Positions 24,831 to 34,891 of a DNA stretch of 64,000 nucleotides are shown piece after piece (position 1 is the first letter of the stretch; every line of letters starts with the position of its first letter). The notes under the pieces are model-generated. The model was given only the letters and a program-made list of their open reading frames with translations. It had not been told where the DNA came from and did not search any database. The position numbers were made by a program, and so were the translations under genes. The stretch is from Cryptomeria japonica (lineage: Eukaryota > Streptophyta > Pinopsida > Cupressales > Cupressaceae). The DNA lies in NCBI RefSeq assembly GCF_030272615.1, contig NC_081408.1:63856614-63920613 (forward strand), in the 5' to 3' direction.

Positions 24831-25757
24831 AAAAAATGCATAAACTAGGAAATAGACCATTATCCCAAATTGGTAGTGGGGAGGGATTTTTGAGTATTTA
24901 AATGTAAGGCTACACATAACCATATTCTCAAATCCTTGAGGCATTGGATGCAAGGTGCTAGCTCAATGCCTAGGTAGACCCAATGTGTGTGTGCACAAAC
25001 ATTGAGGGGGTGAAGAGATAGTTGGCAACTAGGTGGACCCCACCATGTGCACGATTCCTGAGGTAAGTGAGTTTTGTAGTAAGAGGGCGAATTAAACAGT
25101 GAGCAAGTTGAGGAAGATCTAAGTTGCACAACAATTAACCATCACTAACTAGCAACAAAGAACTTGCAAAAAAGGCATGTTAAAGATCAAGCAGGTTGAA
25201 GATGATCGGATGACCGTCGCTGAGTTGCTATGTGAAGGTGTTCAACCATTACCCTTCACGATACAATGACAAGTGAGGTGTCAAGTACAGGTGGTGGTCC
25301 AACTGTTGGGTCTCGGTGAGATGGAGCTGAGATGGCAGACAAGTGGCAAAACTGTTGAGGTGGTGATGAGGTGTTATCCCAGTGGAGCACGTATGAATCG
25401 AAGGATGCCACATGGTAGGGTGCAGGTCAAAAATGGACAAAAAAATCAAAATTAAATGTAAAGTCTTGGCTATTGTAAAAATTCCACACATTTAAATGAT
25501 GGGTCCACATTGAGTGATTAATTTGCTTGAGGGTTAATATTTCCCCAAATATAGACATATTGTATACCATTGGAAAGCTCTCAAAATGAGAAATTTAGTT
25601 TTGTAGTTAGTTTCAATAGATCTTAGTTTTGATGGGAAGGATGAAGAAATATATTTAGTGGGAAAAAGGGGACACTTGGTAATGTGTTATGCATATTTTG
25701 ATCTTTTCCCTCTTTTTTTCATTCTCAATTCTTCTCATTTGTAAGGGTTCCAGTTTT
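24831..25757. other. Non-coding stretch, nothing recognised
   Basis: Mixed-composition sequence between the PPR relics and the SINE. A short GC-richer part (24950-25420) has frames on both strands, but none shows a motif or family resemblance. Confidence 0.35.
25743..25757 (+). repeat. SINE target-site duplication, left copy
   Basis: AAGGGTTCCAGTTTT lies directly before the G-rich head of the SINE. It matches 26383-26397 at 14 of 15 positions. Confidence 0.85.
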
Positions 25758-26382
25758 GGGGGGGGTTAACCTCACAGTGCAACGATAAGTTGCATCCCAC
25801 TGTTGATAATGGGTCATTGGTTCGAATCTCTACCTGAGTAATGTCCCCCGCACTGATGACCCCATGTTTGTGTCATGGTGTGTGCTTGATCCGCCATACT
25901 GCCTCCTCCCCCTGTGATTGGTGCTTCTCCTGTTGATAGTGTTAATGCCCCTGTTTGTTCGCTGGTGACTTCGATGATGACTTCCAAGCTAACCTGACTC
26001 ATGATTGTTGGATGGCGGTCGTCCATTGTGTTACTTCCTCAATGCACTTGCATGGATTCCCCTACCACGACCTGTGTGAACCTGTTGCTAGATGGAGTGA
26101 TAAGTTGTTCAAGTGGAGGGATAAGTAGTTGATATGGAGTGATAAGGTGGAGTGTGGAGAGATAAGGAGCGGGAGATATAAGGAGTATTGTGGAGAGATA
26201 AGGAGAAGGAAGATATAAGGAGTATTATGGATATGAAGGATCGATATGTTGCATGAGACCCCACTAGTTCATAGCTCCAGTCAAAAGTGACTATATTGTA
26301 GGGGCGAGACCCTATATTGTCTTAAGTTAGCAGAATGCTACAGACTAGCTGAAATTGTGAGACCTGTTATCGATTTAAAAAA
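25758..26382 (+). mobile_element. tRNA-headed SINE, about 625 bp
   Basis: The element opens with a run of G and TTAACCTCACAGTG, a weak match to an internal promoter A box. It then has GGTTCGAATCT at 25819-25829, which agrees with the pol III B box (GGTTCGANTCC) at all but the last position. The head therefore resembles a tRNA. The 3' end is GATTTAAAAAAAA, and the whole is flanked by a 15-bp target duplication with one difference. These are the marks of a SINE moved by a LINE reverse transcriptase. The body is long for a plant SINE and contains a purine-rich tandem repeat at 26094-26230. No coding frame is expected. The related LINE is not in the window. Confidence 0.75.
26094..26230 (+). repeat. 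Purine-rich tandem repeat inside the SINE
   Basis: GGAGNGATAAG recurs at short intervals. The clearest pair is a 36-37 bp unit, GTGGAGAGATAAGGAG followed by GGAGATATAAGGAGTATT, present twice in tandem near 26152-26225 with small changes. It probably grew by slippage within this copy or its family. Confidence 0.75.
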
Positions 26383-26397
26383 AAGGGTTCTAGTTTT
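26383..26397 (+). repeat. SINE target-site duplication, right copy
   Basis: AAGGGTTCTAGTTTT directly follows the A-rich tail of the SINE. It differs from the left copy only by C-to-T at one position. Confidence 0.85.
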
Positions 26398-27295
26398 TTG
26401 GAGGATTTTTCCAAGGGAGAAATCTGAAATTGTAGGTTCCCGTCTTATGCATTTCAATTTTTTTGGTTGTAATGGTTGATGTTCCTATTCTGTTGTCATG
26501 GAGTAGATACATTTTGCAGACTGTTTCTTAGCTTCAGGTCACATATATGTAAGGCATATATACAGTTTAGTGGATTGTCTTTAGGTATTCTTCAATTTCA
26601 ATAAATTCAGTCTTCAAGGAAGTTTGGGTTTATCTTCTCAAAGTGAGAGTGTAATTCTTGTTCTTAGGCATCCTTTATAGAAGGGATTTAAATTCTATGA
26701 GCAGAAATTGTGGATTTGGGTTAATGTATGGATATGTATGATCCTTTGATGAATTTAGAATGTGTTAATGCCAAGCATTAATATAGGTAAATTGTGTCAA
26801 TGAATTTGATATGCAGCTTGGATTCCATTTGTGGTTATTTGTATTGACTCTATGCCCAAGATGAGGCACTAATTTGTTATAAATAGAAGTTATTTACATA
26901 AGAAATTTAAAATAAAAAATCAGAATATCTTTTGTTTTCTATTCTGTGGTAATGTTCCACCTATCTCATGCTCAAACATAGTTGAGTTTTATGTGTGGAT
27001 CTAGCCCATCTGTAGTGACTTACTTGTTGTTGAGCCCTGGTGAGATCTATATGCTTTCTATTGATGTTGTCATAAGTGTGTAATGGGTTAATTATATGCA
27101 TCAAAAAGGTGTCCCCCCCCTAGGTCTAGAAGAACCTGAAGTGCAAGAGGATCAATTAGGGTCCTATGTTATATTGTCCAAGTCCTAAAGTATTCCATTG
27201 TTTGAAACTGGCTATTTCATAGAATCAATTGCAGGTGAACTTGAGTTAACTAATTTTGGTGAACAGCAGTGTGAATGCCAAGGGGTGAATGTGTA
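26398..27295. other. Interior of element G, non-coding
   Basis: AT-rich sequence with no supportable gene. A block near 27271 (GAATGCCAAGGGGTGAATGT) resembles one near 22494 (AATGACAAGGGGTAGATGT), joining it to the repeated blocks of the G interior. Confidence 0.4.
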
Positions 27296-27552
27296 TCTTC
27301 TGGAACATCTCATTTAAGAGTTTTTCTCTGGTTTTGAGAATGTGTAATCCTAATTGAAATGGACACATGCCCGGTTTCAAGGAAATTTGATGTAAGAGTT
27401 GAATTGGTTTGGATGATATGTAATCTTGCCTACGATATATATCATACGTTGTGTCTAATTTTAGGCGTGAAGCATCTCATGTAAAAGTATTATTCTAGTT
27501 TTGAGAATGAACACCCCATTTAAGACATGCAAAAATTATGGTGCAAAGGGAG
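27296..27552. repeat. Two copies of a dispersed block in the G interior
   Basis: GAACATCTCATTTAAGAG with TCTGGTTTTGAGAATG (27302-27345) is echoed by AGCATCTCATGTAAAAG with TCTAGTTTTGAGAATG and ATTTAAGACATGCAAA (27472-27535). A third copy lies at 22375-22470. The order of words is the same in all three. Confidence 0.65.
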
Positions 27553-28248
27553 AGATATGGGTGCCCCCCCTTAAGATGTCAATATAGCCCTATGTTGATG
27601 TCTTAAGGAATATAGAAATAGAGATACCTAATCTTCAACACCAAGGAGATATCCTTTAGGCAACAATGTCATAAATCCAAGCTAAACAGGGAATAATTTT
27701 ATAAGCAAGGATAAGATAGTTGAAAAAGAGATATCTTGCAACAAGTACAAAGGAGATCCTTGGAGGAGAAGAGATCTTTTTTCAAAAGGCATCTACCTTG
27801 AAACAAAGTTATCTAGAACAAACATAACATCTTGTACCAAAAGAAGGGAAGGAGAACAAGAATACATACCTTCCCCTTGTTTCTAGCTGAAAGAGATTCT
27901 TGATAAAGGATGACACACTTTTGACCCAATGAAAGGGATAAATTTATGATAGATGTACATTACCAAGTGAAGAAGAGGTTGTAGCCAAGGACTTACACCT
28001 CTTTCATAAGGGAGAATCCTTGAGCAAACAATAGCTTCACACTAGGAATAACATCAAATCATAAACAAATATCACTCAACAAAGAAAAAGTAGATCCTTA
28101 GAGAGAAAAGAGAGGAGGAGAAATCATTTCCCCCCAAGTGTAAGGATAATGAGAAGAATTACACAATTTTTGAAGAAGAGATTAGGCATAAGGAAATGCA
28201 CAAGATATTAGTATATGTAAAATACTACTCAAAACAAGAGGTAATCTT

Positions 28249-28252
<4 letters not shown>
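27553..28252. other. Interior of element G, purine-rich non-coding
   Basis: Purine-rich sequence with repeated GGAGATCC, AAGAGAT and GGAGAA words and no supportable gene. Confidence 0.35.
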
Positions 28253-28291
<39 letters not shown>

Positions 28292-28348
28292 TATTTCCCT
28301 AAGGAGGAATTAATCATAAGATACATAAGAGAGAGAGAGAGAGAGATA
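28253..28348. repeat. GA microsatellite with duplicated flank
   Basis: A GA run at about 28254-28286 is followed by TATTTCCCTAAGGAGGAATT and AATCATAAGA, then a second GA run at about 28329-28346 followed by the same flank. GA tract and flank together were therefore duplicated in tandem. Confidence 0.9.
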
Positions 28349-28378
28349 ATATATTTCCCTAAGGAGGAATTAATCATA

Positions 28379-28562
28379 AGAGACATACCTTTGCAAAAGG
28401 ATATCAACACATGAAAAAAATGCAACCCCTAAAGGGAATCGTGATACATTAGATAACAAGAGAGAGATAAGAGACATACCTTTGCAAGAAAGGATATCAA
28501 CACATGAAAAAAATGCAACCTCTAAAGGGAATAGTGATACATTAGATAAGAAGAGAGAGATA
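28379..28562. repeat. Tandem duplication of about 91 bp
   Basis: AGAGACATACCTTTGCAA through GGATATCAACACATG, AAATGCAACC, CTAAAGGGAAT and GATACATTAGATAA occurs twice, starting near 28379 and 28470, each followed by AAGAGAGAGATAA. The copies differ at only a few positions, so the duplication is younger than its surroundings. Confidence 0.9.
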
Positions 28563-29112
28563 AAAAAAGTCATCCTTTCCCCCCAAGCAAGAGAACAAGG
28601 AGAAGAACTACAAATCTTCCAAAGAGAGGTTATTCATAAGAGACATTCTATTTCAAATAAGGAGTATATCTTAACCAAGGAACAATCATGTGCTCGCATG
28701 AAGGATAACCCTATGCAAGAAAGGACGTCGTGTCATGAATAATACAATCCATAAAAAGAGAGAGATAAAAGAGAAGAATGTTGCTACCCCAAGATATTTG
28801 AAGTTGAAAAAGAACCACCTCTAATAACAAAGAGCCCCTAATTAAGTTAACTACTTTTTTCATAGGGTGAGGAGCAACATGAGGGTGAAAGGAGTGATAA
28901 GGCACTACATTTTAGCCTAAAAAGAGAGAAAGATCTGTTGAAAGACATATACCAGAACGATCGTATTGTTATTGAACAAATTCCTTAAACTCTTTAAACT
29001 TTCAAAGAGAATATGAAATAACATGATGAAAAAGACAACATCCATTTCCTTCTTTATGTTTATTACTAAACTTCACAAAAGGAAAAACAACATTCTTGTC
29101 ATACTTCAATTT

Positions 29113-29558
29113 CTAAAAGATTCTAGTAGGCAATTTTTCTTCATTATTAATAGGTGTAGGTTTATTCTTTTGAGATTGAGGATAAGAGTTATTTTTAGAA
29201 GAAGAAGGATTGTCATTAATGATTTTAACTTTACCACTATTTGTAAGTTCTTTTATTGAATTTTGAATATCAGGACAATCATCGGCATGGTGATCATGAG
29301 TTTGATGAAATGAGAAAAAAAAGGATTTTTGAAGAAGAAGCACTTTTGCAGGCTTGAATGGCTTGTTGTCTTGCAAGATGACCTTTGAAATTTTGAATCC
29401 TAAGGAGGTCATCCATAGGAGATTTATTATTGTTTCCTAGGCCGACTTCTATGGTAATTTGTGTAGGAGGGTTTATAGGGCTTTGAATCCCTTGTTCAAA
29501 TTTTCCAAGTCCTTGTCCTCTAAAACCTTGTTTTGATATTATGTTAAAGAAACTCTTA
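29113..29558 (-). pseudogene. Ty3/gypsy gag-like fragment of element G
   Basis: Reading on the minus strand from the A insertion point, one frame gives GFRGQGLGKFEQGIQSPI and RIQNFKGHLARQQAIQAC. After a frameshift at a T-rich run near 29320, a second frame gives FHQTHDHHADDCPDIQNSI and KELTNSGKVKI. The His/Cys-rich block with the following DIQNSIKEL and GKVKI resembles the carboxyl end of plant Ty3/gypsy Gag (pattern CxxHxxxxHxxxDC, then a helix and GxI). The first Cys is replaced by Phe. The upstream part is lost behind element A. Family assignment is by pattern only. Confidence 0.5.
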
Positions 29559-29563
29559 TAAGA

Positions 29564-30955
29564 TGTTGGATGTGGCTAAGATTTTTCTGGAATGATGTGC
29601 CATCATTTATGTCAAGATATTATTCTCTATATTCTAGTGTTGTAGTTTGGTTGAATGAGTTGGTTTAGCTTGTATATTGTAGATGCGCTAATGCAAATTA
29701 AAGGGTTTCTGGTATGTTGTTTGTAGACGATTCATTCCTATTTGTAGTGTTTTACATGATGTTTTGATCAAGTTATGAGATTCGGTATTGAGATTGATAT
29801 TTAGTTGTTTGTGTTATTTGGTATTCTGGTTTGTGCTCTGAATTACTCTAGAAATGCTATATCATTAGTTGTAAATGTATGTGATGTGTTTTGGACATTG
29901 ATGTGTATCCTAAGTTTGATTGGTTCATGATTTGGATGTCCACAAGCAAATATTTCATGTTGACAGTTAGTTTTGATGGTGTTCTTAAGCTCTGGTGGTG
30001 AGATGGTGATGGTAATGGTAATTTGAATTGTTGTGGTTGTTGTGGTGCAATTAACATTGGTTGTCAATATCTCTAGATCATGTTCTATGTGTATTGGTGG
30101 TCCACATTGATCGTTGTGAATGTTATTGAATATTTCCTTGTCAAGTGATGTTCTTTGTGATATGTGAAATTATTGGTAGTTGTAGCGTGTTGTAGATAAT
30201 CGAGGCATAATAGTTGGAGATGTTTCATGTTTGTAGTGTTAATTTGGGTTCAGAACATGTGTTAGCTGACATTGTTTTGGTCTTCATATGTTGTTGTAGC
30301 ATGTGAGGTTATTATTTTGTAATTGGTATTGAGGGTCTAGCCAACCTTGAAATATAGGTTGATGTCTTGTATAAATAAATGCAATAATAATGTAAGATGC
30401 AATGTATGTGATCCTTGAGTGAGTGTATGATTGAGCTGTATTTGTGAATAAGTGATTTCATCTTTCAGAAGTATGAAGGAGAGAAGAGAAGTGTTTCAGA
30501 GAAAGCTATGTGCTTAACCGAAATTGTATCCAAGCATATGGAGATGCTATTTTCATAGTTCAAGTGATCTAAATTATTGTTTGAATGATTTTGTAAGTCA
30601 GTGACACTTCCTATAAGGTAGTGAGCCTTCCCTTAAGGTTGTATCCTTTATGGGTTTCTTGTTTGAGTAGTGAGCTCTATGCAATGTGGCTAAATGCATG
30701 TGCATTCCCCATTGTAATATTTCATTCTCCTAACAAGGTATTATCTCATTGTTGGTAGGTTCCCATCATGGGTTTTCCATTAAACAAGTTTTCCACATCA
30801 AAAACCTTCGTATTATGTGTGATAGTGATGTGGTGTTGTTTCATGTTTTAATTGTAAATTATAATATCTAATTTGTGGGATAATTTGCAAAAATGTTTTG
30901 TGCAAATTAATTCACCCCCGCCCCTCCCCTCTCAATTTGTTGCCTATTTCCAACA
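29564..30955 (+). repeat. Element A 5' LTR
   Basis: It is 1392 bp, from TGTTGGATGT to CCAACA, two bases before the primer-binding site. A TATA-like TATAAATAAATG lies near 30372. The leader motif with GGGTTTTCC and TTTTCCACAT lies at about 30770-30801. Confidence 0.85.
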
Positions 30956-30957
30956 AT

Positions 30958-30968
30958 TGGTATCAGAG
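30958..30968 (+). other. Element A primer-binding site
   Basis: TGGTATCAGAG matches the 3' end of initiator Met tRNA and directly follows the LTR. Confidence 0.9.
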
Positions 30969-31012
30969 ATAGATCCTTTGGAAGAAGCTTGACCATTTGA
31001 GGAAGATTTGAG

Positions 31013-33713
31013 ATGGAAACCTTTGCTTTAAAGAAGGATAGTCAGAGGTTTGATGGAACAAACTATACTCTCTAGAAAAGTTGGATGCAATGTCATTTAA
31101 GATGCATACGAGAAGACTACATGAAGATCACTAAGAATGTATATAAATTTCTAAATAATGGTCCTACAACTCTGGATGAAGTTAAGGAAGAAGAATACAA
31201 CATCATATGGAAGGAAGCATTGATGTGTGCCTTGTCAAATTTTGAGATGATGAGTGTAATGGACTTAGAGACTACACATTAGATATGGATAAAACTGGAA
31301 ACTTTGCATGAAGGAGATAGTCATATAAATATTGCTAAGTTGTAGAGCCTGAAGGGTAAATATGAGAACTTGAAGATGAGTGAAGATGAGAATATCACCT
31401 CGTTTATGCAGAAAGTAAATGAGCTTGTGTGCAGAATCAGATGTGTTGATGTAGTGCTAGAAGAGTTTGAGATTGTTGCCAAGATACTGAGATCCTTATC
31501 TCCTACCTATAAACATAAAGCTTCTACTATTGATGAGATCCAGACTATGACAAGTGTGACAAGATACATGTTGATTGGTAAACTTGCTACTTTTGAGCTG
31601 AGTGAGTTTGGAGACTCCCTTCCTAAGACTGAATCTACATTCAAAGCTACTATTTTTCAGGAAGTAGAGATATGATTCAGGAGAAATTTATACATTAGTA
31701 TCTAGATATGAGAAAGAGATGAAAGAGATGTAAGATGAAGAAAGAGAGATTGAGGAGCTTGAAGAACTTATTTCTAGAAGATTGCCTAAAGGTGTCAGTA
31801 AGTATGAAGGTAAGTTGCCTCTTAAATTCTTTCAATGTAATAAGATAGGAAATTTTGCATCAAGGTGTCTAGAAAGAGATAGAAATCCTAATAATCCATT
31901 TAAGCCATATAAGCCTAAATATCAAAAGAAGTTTTATTATGTTGTTGATGAAGGTGTGATAGATGATGAGTTGGATAAGGGAAATTAAGGAGATCAATTT
32001 TTATTCATTTCTATCAAGGAAGATGATCCTATAAATATAGATTCTACAAGTTGCATTAATGAGGAGAAATCTTTAGTTGCTATAGAAGAAGAGAAATATG
32101 AATGGGAAATTGACAGTGGTTTCTCTCATCATATGATAGGTGATAAGAGTAAATTTGTGAACTTTGAAAAGTATGATGGTGGTATAGTAAGATTCAATGA
32201 TAATAAATCTTGTTTAATTCATGGTAGAGGTTCTATTTCTCTTGATGGTAAGCATAATACTGATTATGTGTTGTATGTTGAAGGATTAAAGCATAATCTT
32301 TTGAGTGTTGGTCAGGATGGTTGATAAGGGATATAACTTAAAATTCAAGAATGGAAAATGTGAGATCTTGAGTAGCTCCAGATCTAAGATTGCATCAGGA
32401 ACACAGACTAAAGGTAATATGTTTCACTTGAATATTGGTGGTAAAAGTTGTTTGATTGCTCAGATTGATGAAAGTTGGTTATGGCATAAAAGGATGTGTC
32501 ATGTAAATTTTGATTGCATGGTTAAGATAAGATCTACTAGAGCAGTAAGAGATCTACCGAAGTTGATAAAGCCTTCTCATCTAGTATGTAAGGAATGCTA
32601 ATTAAGGAAGCAGACAAAAGTTACTTATAAGAGAAATAGTATAATTCTAATGGATTGTTGGATATTGTGCATATTGATCTATGTGATCCTTCTAGAATAA
32701 GAAGCTTTCAGGGTTACACGTATTTCATGTTGTTGATTGATGATTAGTTAAGAATGATGTGGGTTACCTTCTTAAGGGTGAAATATAAAGCATTGGATAA
32801 GTTCAATATTTTAAAGACTAGTTTGAAGCTAAAGTGTGTGAGACCTGATAGAGGTAAATAATTTACCTTTAGTGAGTTTAATGCATATTGTGAAGAGAAT
32901 GGATTTAAGAGACAGTTATTTGCTCCTAGGAAACCACAACAAAATGGTGTTGTGGAAAGGAAGAATAGAACACTTCAAGAAGTTTCTAGAATCATGATTA
33001 TTGAAGGAAATGTTTCGCATTTGTTTTGGAGAGAACCTATGAGTACTGCAGTATACACTCTTAACTAAGTAAATTTCAAAGTTTCTACTGGTAAGAGTCC
33101 TTATGATTTATAGTTTGATTATGCTCCTACTATTAGATATTTTATAAATTTTTGTAGTAAATGCTATATAGAAAGAGATAAAGATCTTGGAAATTTTGAT
33201 GCTAGATGTGATGAAGGAATATTTCTTGGTTATTCTACTAAGAGTAAGGCCTACTAGTGTTATAATAAAAGATTGAGAAAGAGTGTTGAAAGTACTAATG
33301 CGAAGGTTGATGAAGGTAATGTGTATCAGATTAGATCTTGCAGATATGATTTTGATGATTAGGATGCCAGTTCAAATAAAGGAAGACAAGTGTAGACCCA
33401 AAGTCAAGTTCAGATTGCTCTAGAAAGGCTTAAGGATGAAGGTGTAGATGTTAATGCATAAGAAAGAGTTCAAGAGCCTAAAATTCCAAAGAATCCTAAA
33501 ACTCCTAGGTATGTAAGGTTGAATCATTCAAAAAATCATATTATGGGTGATAAGAATAAAGGTGTGATGACTAGGAGAAGACTGCTGAAGAAATTTGGTT
33601 TTGAGGACTCTAAGCCTATTAGTACACCTATGGTGATCAAATGTAAGTTGACAAAGGATGACGATTCTTTGAAAGCTAATCAGACTAGATATAGATCTAT
33701 GATTGGTGGTTTG
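31013..33713 (+). pseudogene. Element A gag-pol remnant, first part
   Basis: The frame opens at 31013 (METFALKKDSQRF) and is soon broken by TAG (Trp or Gln in relatives). The zinc knuckle reads FFQCNKIGNFASRC, so the first Cys and the His are lost. The protease motif DSGFSHH keeps the catalytic Asp. Integrase shows HIDLCDP, RPDRGK and NGVVERKN. After the linker NKNKGVMTRRRL at about 33560-33590 the sequence jumps to LLKKFGFEDSKPISTPM, so the reverse transcriptase core found in E (about 37490-38280) is missing, roughly 800 bp. The piece ends at 33713, where element E is inserted in the LLYLTQTR region. Confidence 0.85.
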
Positions 33714-34834
33714 TGTTGGTATTATGGATGACTTCTTCATGTGTTGCATTGGTTTTTTCATTGATGTCAACACTTATCTTTCTAGAGGTCTACATTGTTG
33801 ATTTGGCACTCTGGTTATATTTGTTTGTTGTTGAACCAGAATATTGTGGTCCCGATATGGATATCAGCTTATATGTTTCATCAGCAACTTATTTGTTTCC
33901 CCGATAGCTCAGGAAGTTGATGATGACTTCTTATCATCTAGAGGTCATTACGTTATGTAAAAGACATGGATTGGATGTTTACATTTGGTGTTTTCCTTAT
34001 TGGTTTGACCGAGTTCACATATTTGCATTTACTATTTGATATGTCTAGGTTATGGACTAGTAAAAGATATCATGTTCCAGATAAGCATGGCACATTTTTG
34101 AAATGGTTTATCGATTGGATAATGTGTAAATGTATTAAGGACAACATATTGTATTGCATCAAGACTTATTTTGTAAATGTAATATCTTTAGGGAGCCGAC
34201 CTAATCACGAGGTCTTAGGTTTTGTATAAATAACTGTAAGATCTTATCTATAAGATGTATGAGTGTATGTGTGAGTGTGTGCAAATATTGAAGATCATTG
34301 GGAAGAGTGAAAATAAGCATATCCTTGTGTGAATCACGCAAATATTATCTGAAGGTTGAAGGAAAGGTTATGAAGGTGTTTGGCACTCATGGTCAAAGCT
34401 TAAACCGGTACTAAATCTAGCATTGTAGATGCTATACTGAAGTAGTACATTGTTATTAGATTTAACCATCCAATTGTAGTGAGTGTGACTCCTATTTTGT
34501 GATTGAGCAGTGAGTTCTAGGCAGTTGGCCTTTTTGCGTGTGCAAACCCCATTATTGTATTCACTTACTATCTATAGTAGTATCATCTAATTGAGGGTAA
34601 GGTTTCCCATTGTATTTTTTCCCCTTACAGGGTTTCCACATCAAAATCTCTTTGTCATGTGTTGTGGATGTGTTTTTCTTTCTGTTTCATGCATTAAGTT
34701 GTATCAGTATTTCTATAACTGTTAATCTATTTTACCGACACTGAGTTTTAAATTGAAATCATTGGTTTTGGGTTATAATTTATTGACAACTGATTGACCC
34801 GCCCCCTCGCAGTTGTCCTTCCTAGTTCCTAACA
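33714..34834 (+). repeat. Element E 5' LTR
   Basis: It is 1121 bp, TGTTGGTATT to CCTAACA. A TATAAATAAC box lies at 34224. The leader motif with TTTTTTCCCCTTACAGGG and TTTCCACAT lies near 34609-34641. Confidence 0.9.
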
Positions 34835-34836
34835 AT

Positions 34837-34849
34837 TGGTATCAGAGCC
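34837..34849 (+). other. Element E primer-binding site
   Basis: TGGTATCAGAGCC is a full 13-base match to the 3' end of plant initiator Met tRNA. Confidence 0.93.
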
Positions 34850-34891
34850 TAGTCCTCTTTTTGTGGAAGCCTAATAGCTTGAGGAGATCCT

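Larger units (their letters stand above)
21180..29558 (-). mobile_element. LTR element G with long interior lacking pol
   Basis: The 3' LTR and polypurine tract at 21180-21786 and a gag-like fragment at 29113-29558, both minus strand, bracket about 7.3 kb of sequence without protease, reverse transcriptase or integrase frames. The gag-like frame is cut at its upstream side by element A, so the 5' LTR is outside the window. The interior holds repeated short blocks (22375-22470, 27296-27552), PPR relics and a SINE. Either G is a gag-only non-autonomous element with a long non-coding interior, or the two ends belong to different elements. Assignment of both ends to one element is inference. Confidence 0.45.

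Noticed and set aside
24860-25491. GC-richer stretch with minus-strand frames of 80-90 codons
   Set aside because: Frames are open on both strands, composition explains them, and no recognisable protein features are present.
25767-25829. A possible functional tRNA gene
   Set aside because: The B box is good, but no cloverleaf with a proper acceptor stem and anticodon arm could be drawn, and the sequence is the head of a SINE with target duplications.
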